NCBI RefSeq assembly: GCF_013377785.1
Contig: NZ_JABXWT010000012.1
Location: 57,305-121,304 of the forward strand
Source of the DNA: Ruegeria haliotis
GTDB lineage: Bacteria; Pseudomonadota; Alphaproteobacteria; Rhodobacterales; Rhodobacteraceae
Length of the DNA stretch: 64,000 nt
Direction of reading: 5' to 3'
How positions within the stretch are numbered: the first letter of the stretch is position 1; each line of letters starts with the position of its first letter. Shown here piece after piece: positions 63,862 to 64,000 of the stretch. Position numbers and translations under genes: made by a program. A model generated the notes under the pieces. The model ran no database searches, was not told the DNA's origin, and saw only the letters and a list, made by a program, of their open reading frames with translations.

Positions 63862-64000
63862 CTAGGAACTATCAGCACCGAGCGGACCCCCGCGCGTTGC
63901 ATGCCGATGTCTGCTTTGGGGAAGCTGCACCGCAGCATCTTGACCAGTTGGCCAACGGCAGGAATGGGCCCGACCCCACGAGTAGGAGACAGAGTTCCGT

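Larger units (their letters stand above)
54101..64000. mobile_element. Putative decaying genomic island inserted at tRNA-Ala
   Basis: The region starts directly behind tRNA-Ala and contains an integrase remnant, an antirepressor remnant, a broken IS110-family transposase, a broken LysR gene and a set of secreted proteins not related to the housekeeping genes on the left. Gene density is lower and base composition more AT-rich in 54.1-55.1 and 56.9-57.2 kb. No direct repeat of the tRNA 3' end was found in the window, so the right border is unknown and may lie beyond 64 kb. Confidence 0.6.

Noticed and set aside
54101..64000. A second attachment site (repeat of the tRNA-Ala 3' end)
   Set aside because: No matching copy of the last bases of the tRNA was found in the window.

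Overview
The window looks like chromosomal DNA of an alphaproteobacterium of the Rhodobacteraceae, most likely the marine Roseobacter group (Ruegeria-like). The signs are an ATP synthase F0 operon with both b and b' subunits, a MipZ division-site ATPase, a malyl-CoA lyase of the ethylmalonyl-CoA pathway, a taurine:pyruvate aminotransferase, a DgcN/DgcA pair and a BluB enzyme, in GC-rich, tightly packed genes with many ATGA overlaps. This assignment is inferred from gene content; no rRNA is present.

Layout. 0.2-3.9 kb: a glycosyltransferase, then the F0 ATP synthase operon atpI-atpB-atpE-b'-atpF on the minus strand with a clear terminator. 4.0-9.8 kb: stress, regulatory and small-molecule genes (ArsR regulator with a visible operator, UspA, lipoprotein, EamA exporter coupled to a LysR regulator, divergent azoreductase, a racemase-like protein, a prolyl-tRNA editing protein, a small membrane protein). 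9.9-19.2 kb: a translation block on the plus strand: ffh, three GNAT acetyltransferases, chorismate mutase, rpsP, bluB, a 49-residue membrane protein, rimM, a sulfotransferase-like gene, trmD, a frameshifted lipoprotein gene, an opposing GH25 lysozyme, rplS and rpmE. 19.2-24.7 kb: MFS and AEC transporters, mipZ, a class III nucleotide cyclase and a MarR regulator. 24.7-31.4 kb: the homogentisate pathway (hmgA, fahA, an MBL-fold protein, a flavin hydroxylase, a small DUF2783 protein, maiA, a DOPA-dioxygenase-like protein). 31.5-43.5 kb: methyltransferase-like protein, acyl-CoA synthetase, taurine:pyruvate aminotransferase, CHAP lipoprotein, rpmI-rplT, alanine symporter with UspA, pyruvate kinase, N-formylglutamate amidohydrolase and small conserved proteins. 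43.5-53.9 kb: dat-dgcA-dgcN (D-glutamate turnover), mclA, a PA14 protein, Lrp/LysE pair, accA, lytic transglycosylase, GntR regulator, metallopeptidase and an acidic FYDLN protein.

From the tRNA-Ala(GGC) gene at 54.0 kb to the window end the character changes. Directly behind the tRNA lie an internally deleted tyrosine integrase, a BRO-type antirepressor remnant, an SLC13 transporter, a broken IS110-family transposase and a broken LysR gene. They are followed by an apparently intact plus-strand group: a secreted Cu/Zn-SOD-like protein lacking a zinc ligand, a secreted beta-propeller protein of the choice-of-anchor B type, an M43-type metalloprotease and a small unknown protein. I read this as a decaying tRNA-anchored genomic island with a secreted-protein cargo; its right end is not seen.

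How the genes work together: the core blocks supply energy (F0), protein targeting and ribosome maturation. The catabolic blocks feed aromatic rings to fumarate and acetoacetate, taurine to sulfoacetaldehyde, and (with inferred steps) D-amino acids to N-acetylglutamate. The most unusual parts are the island cargo and the possible two-component aromatic hydroxylase embedded in the homogentisate operon.
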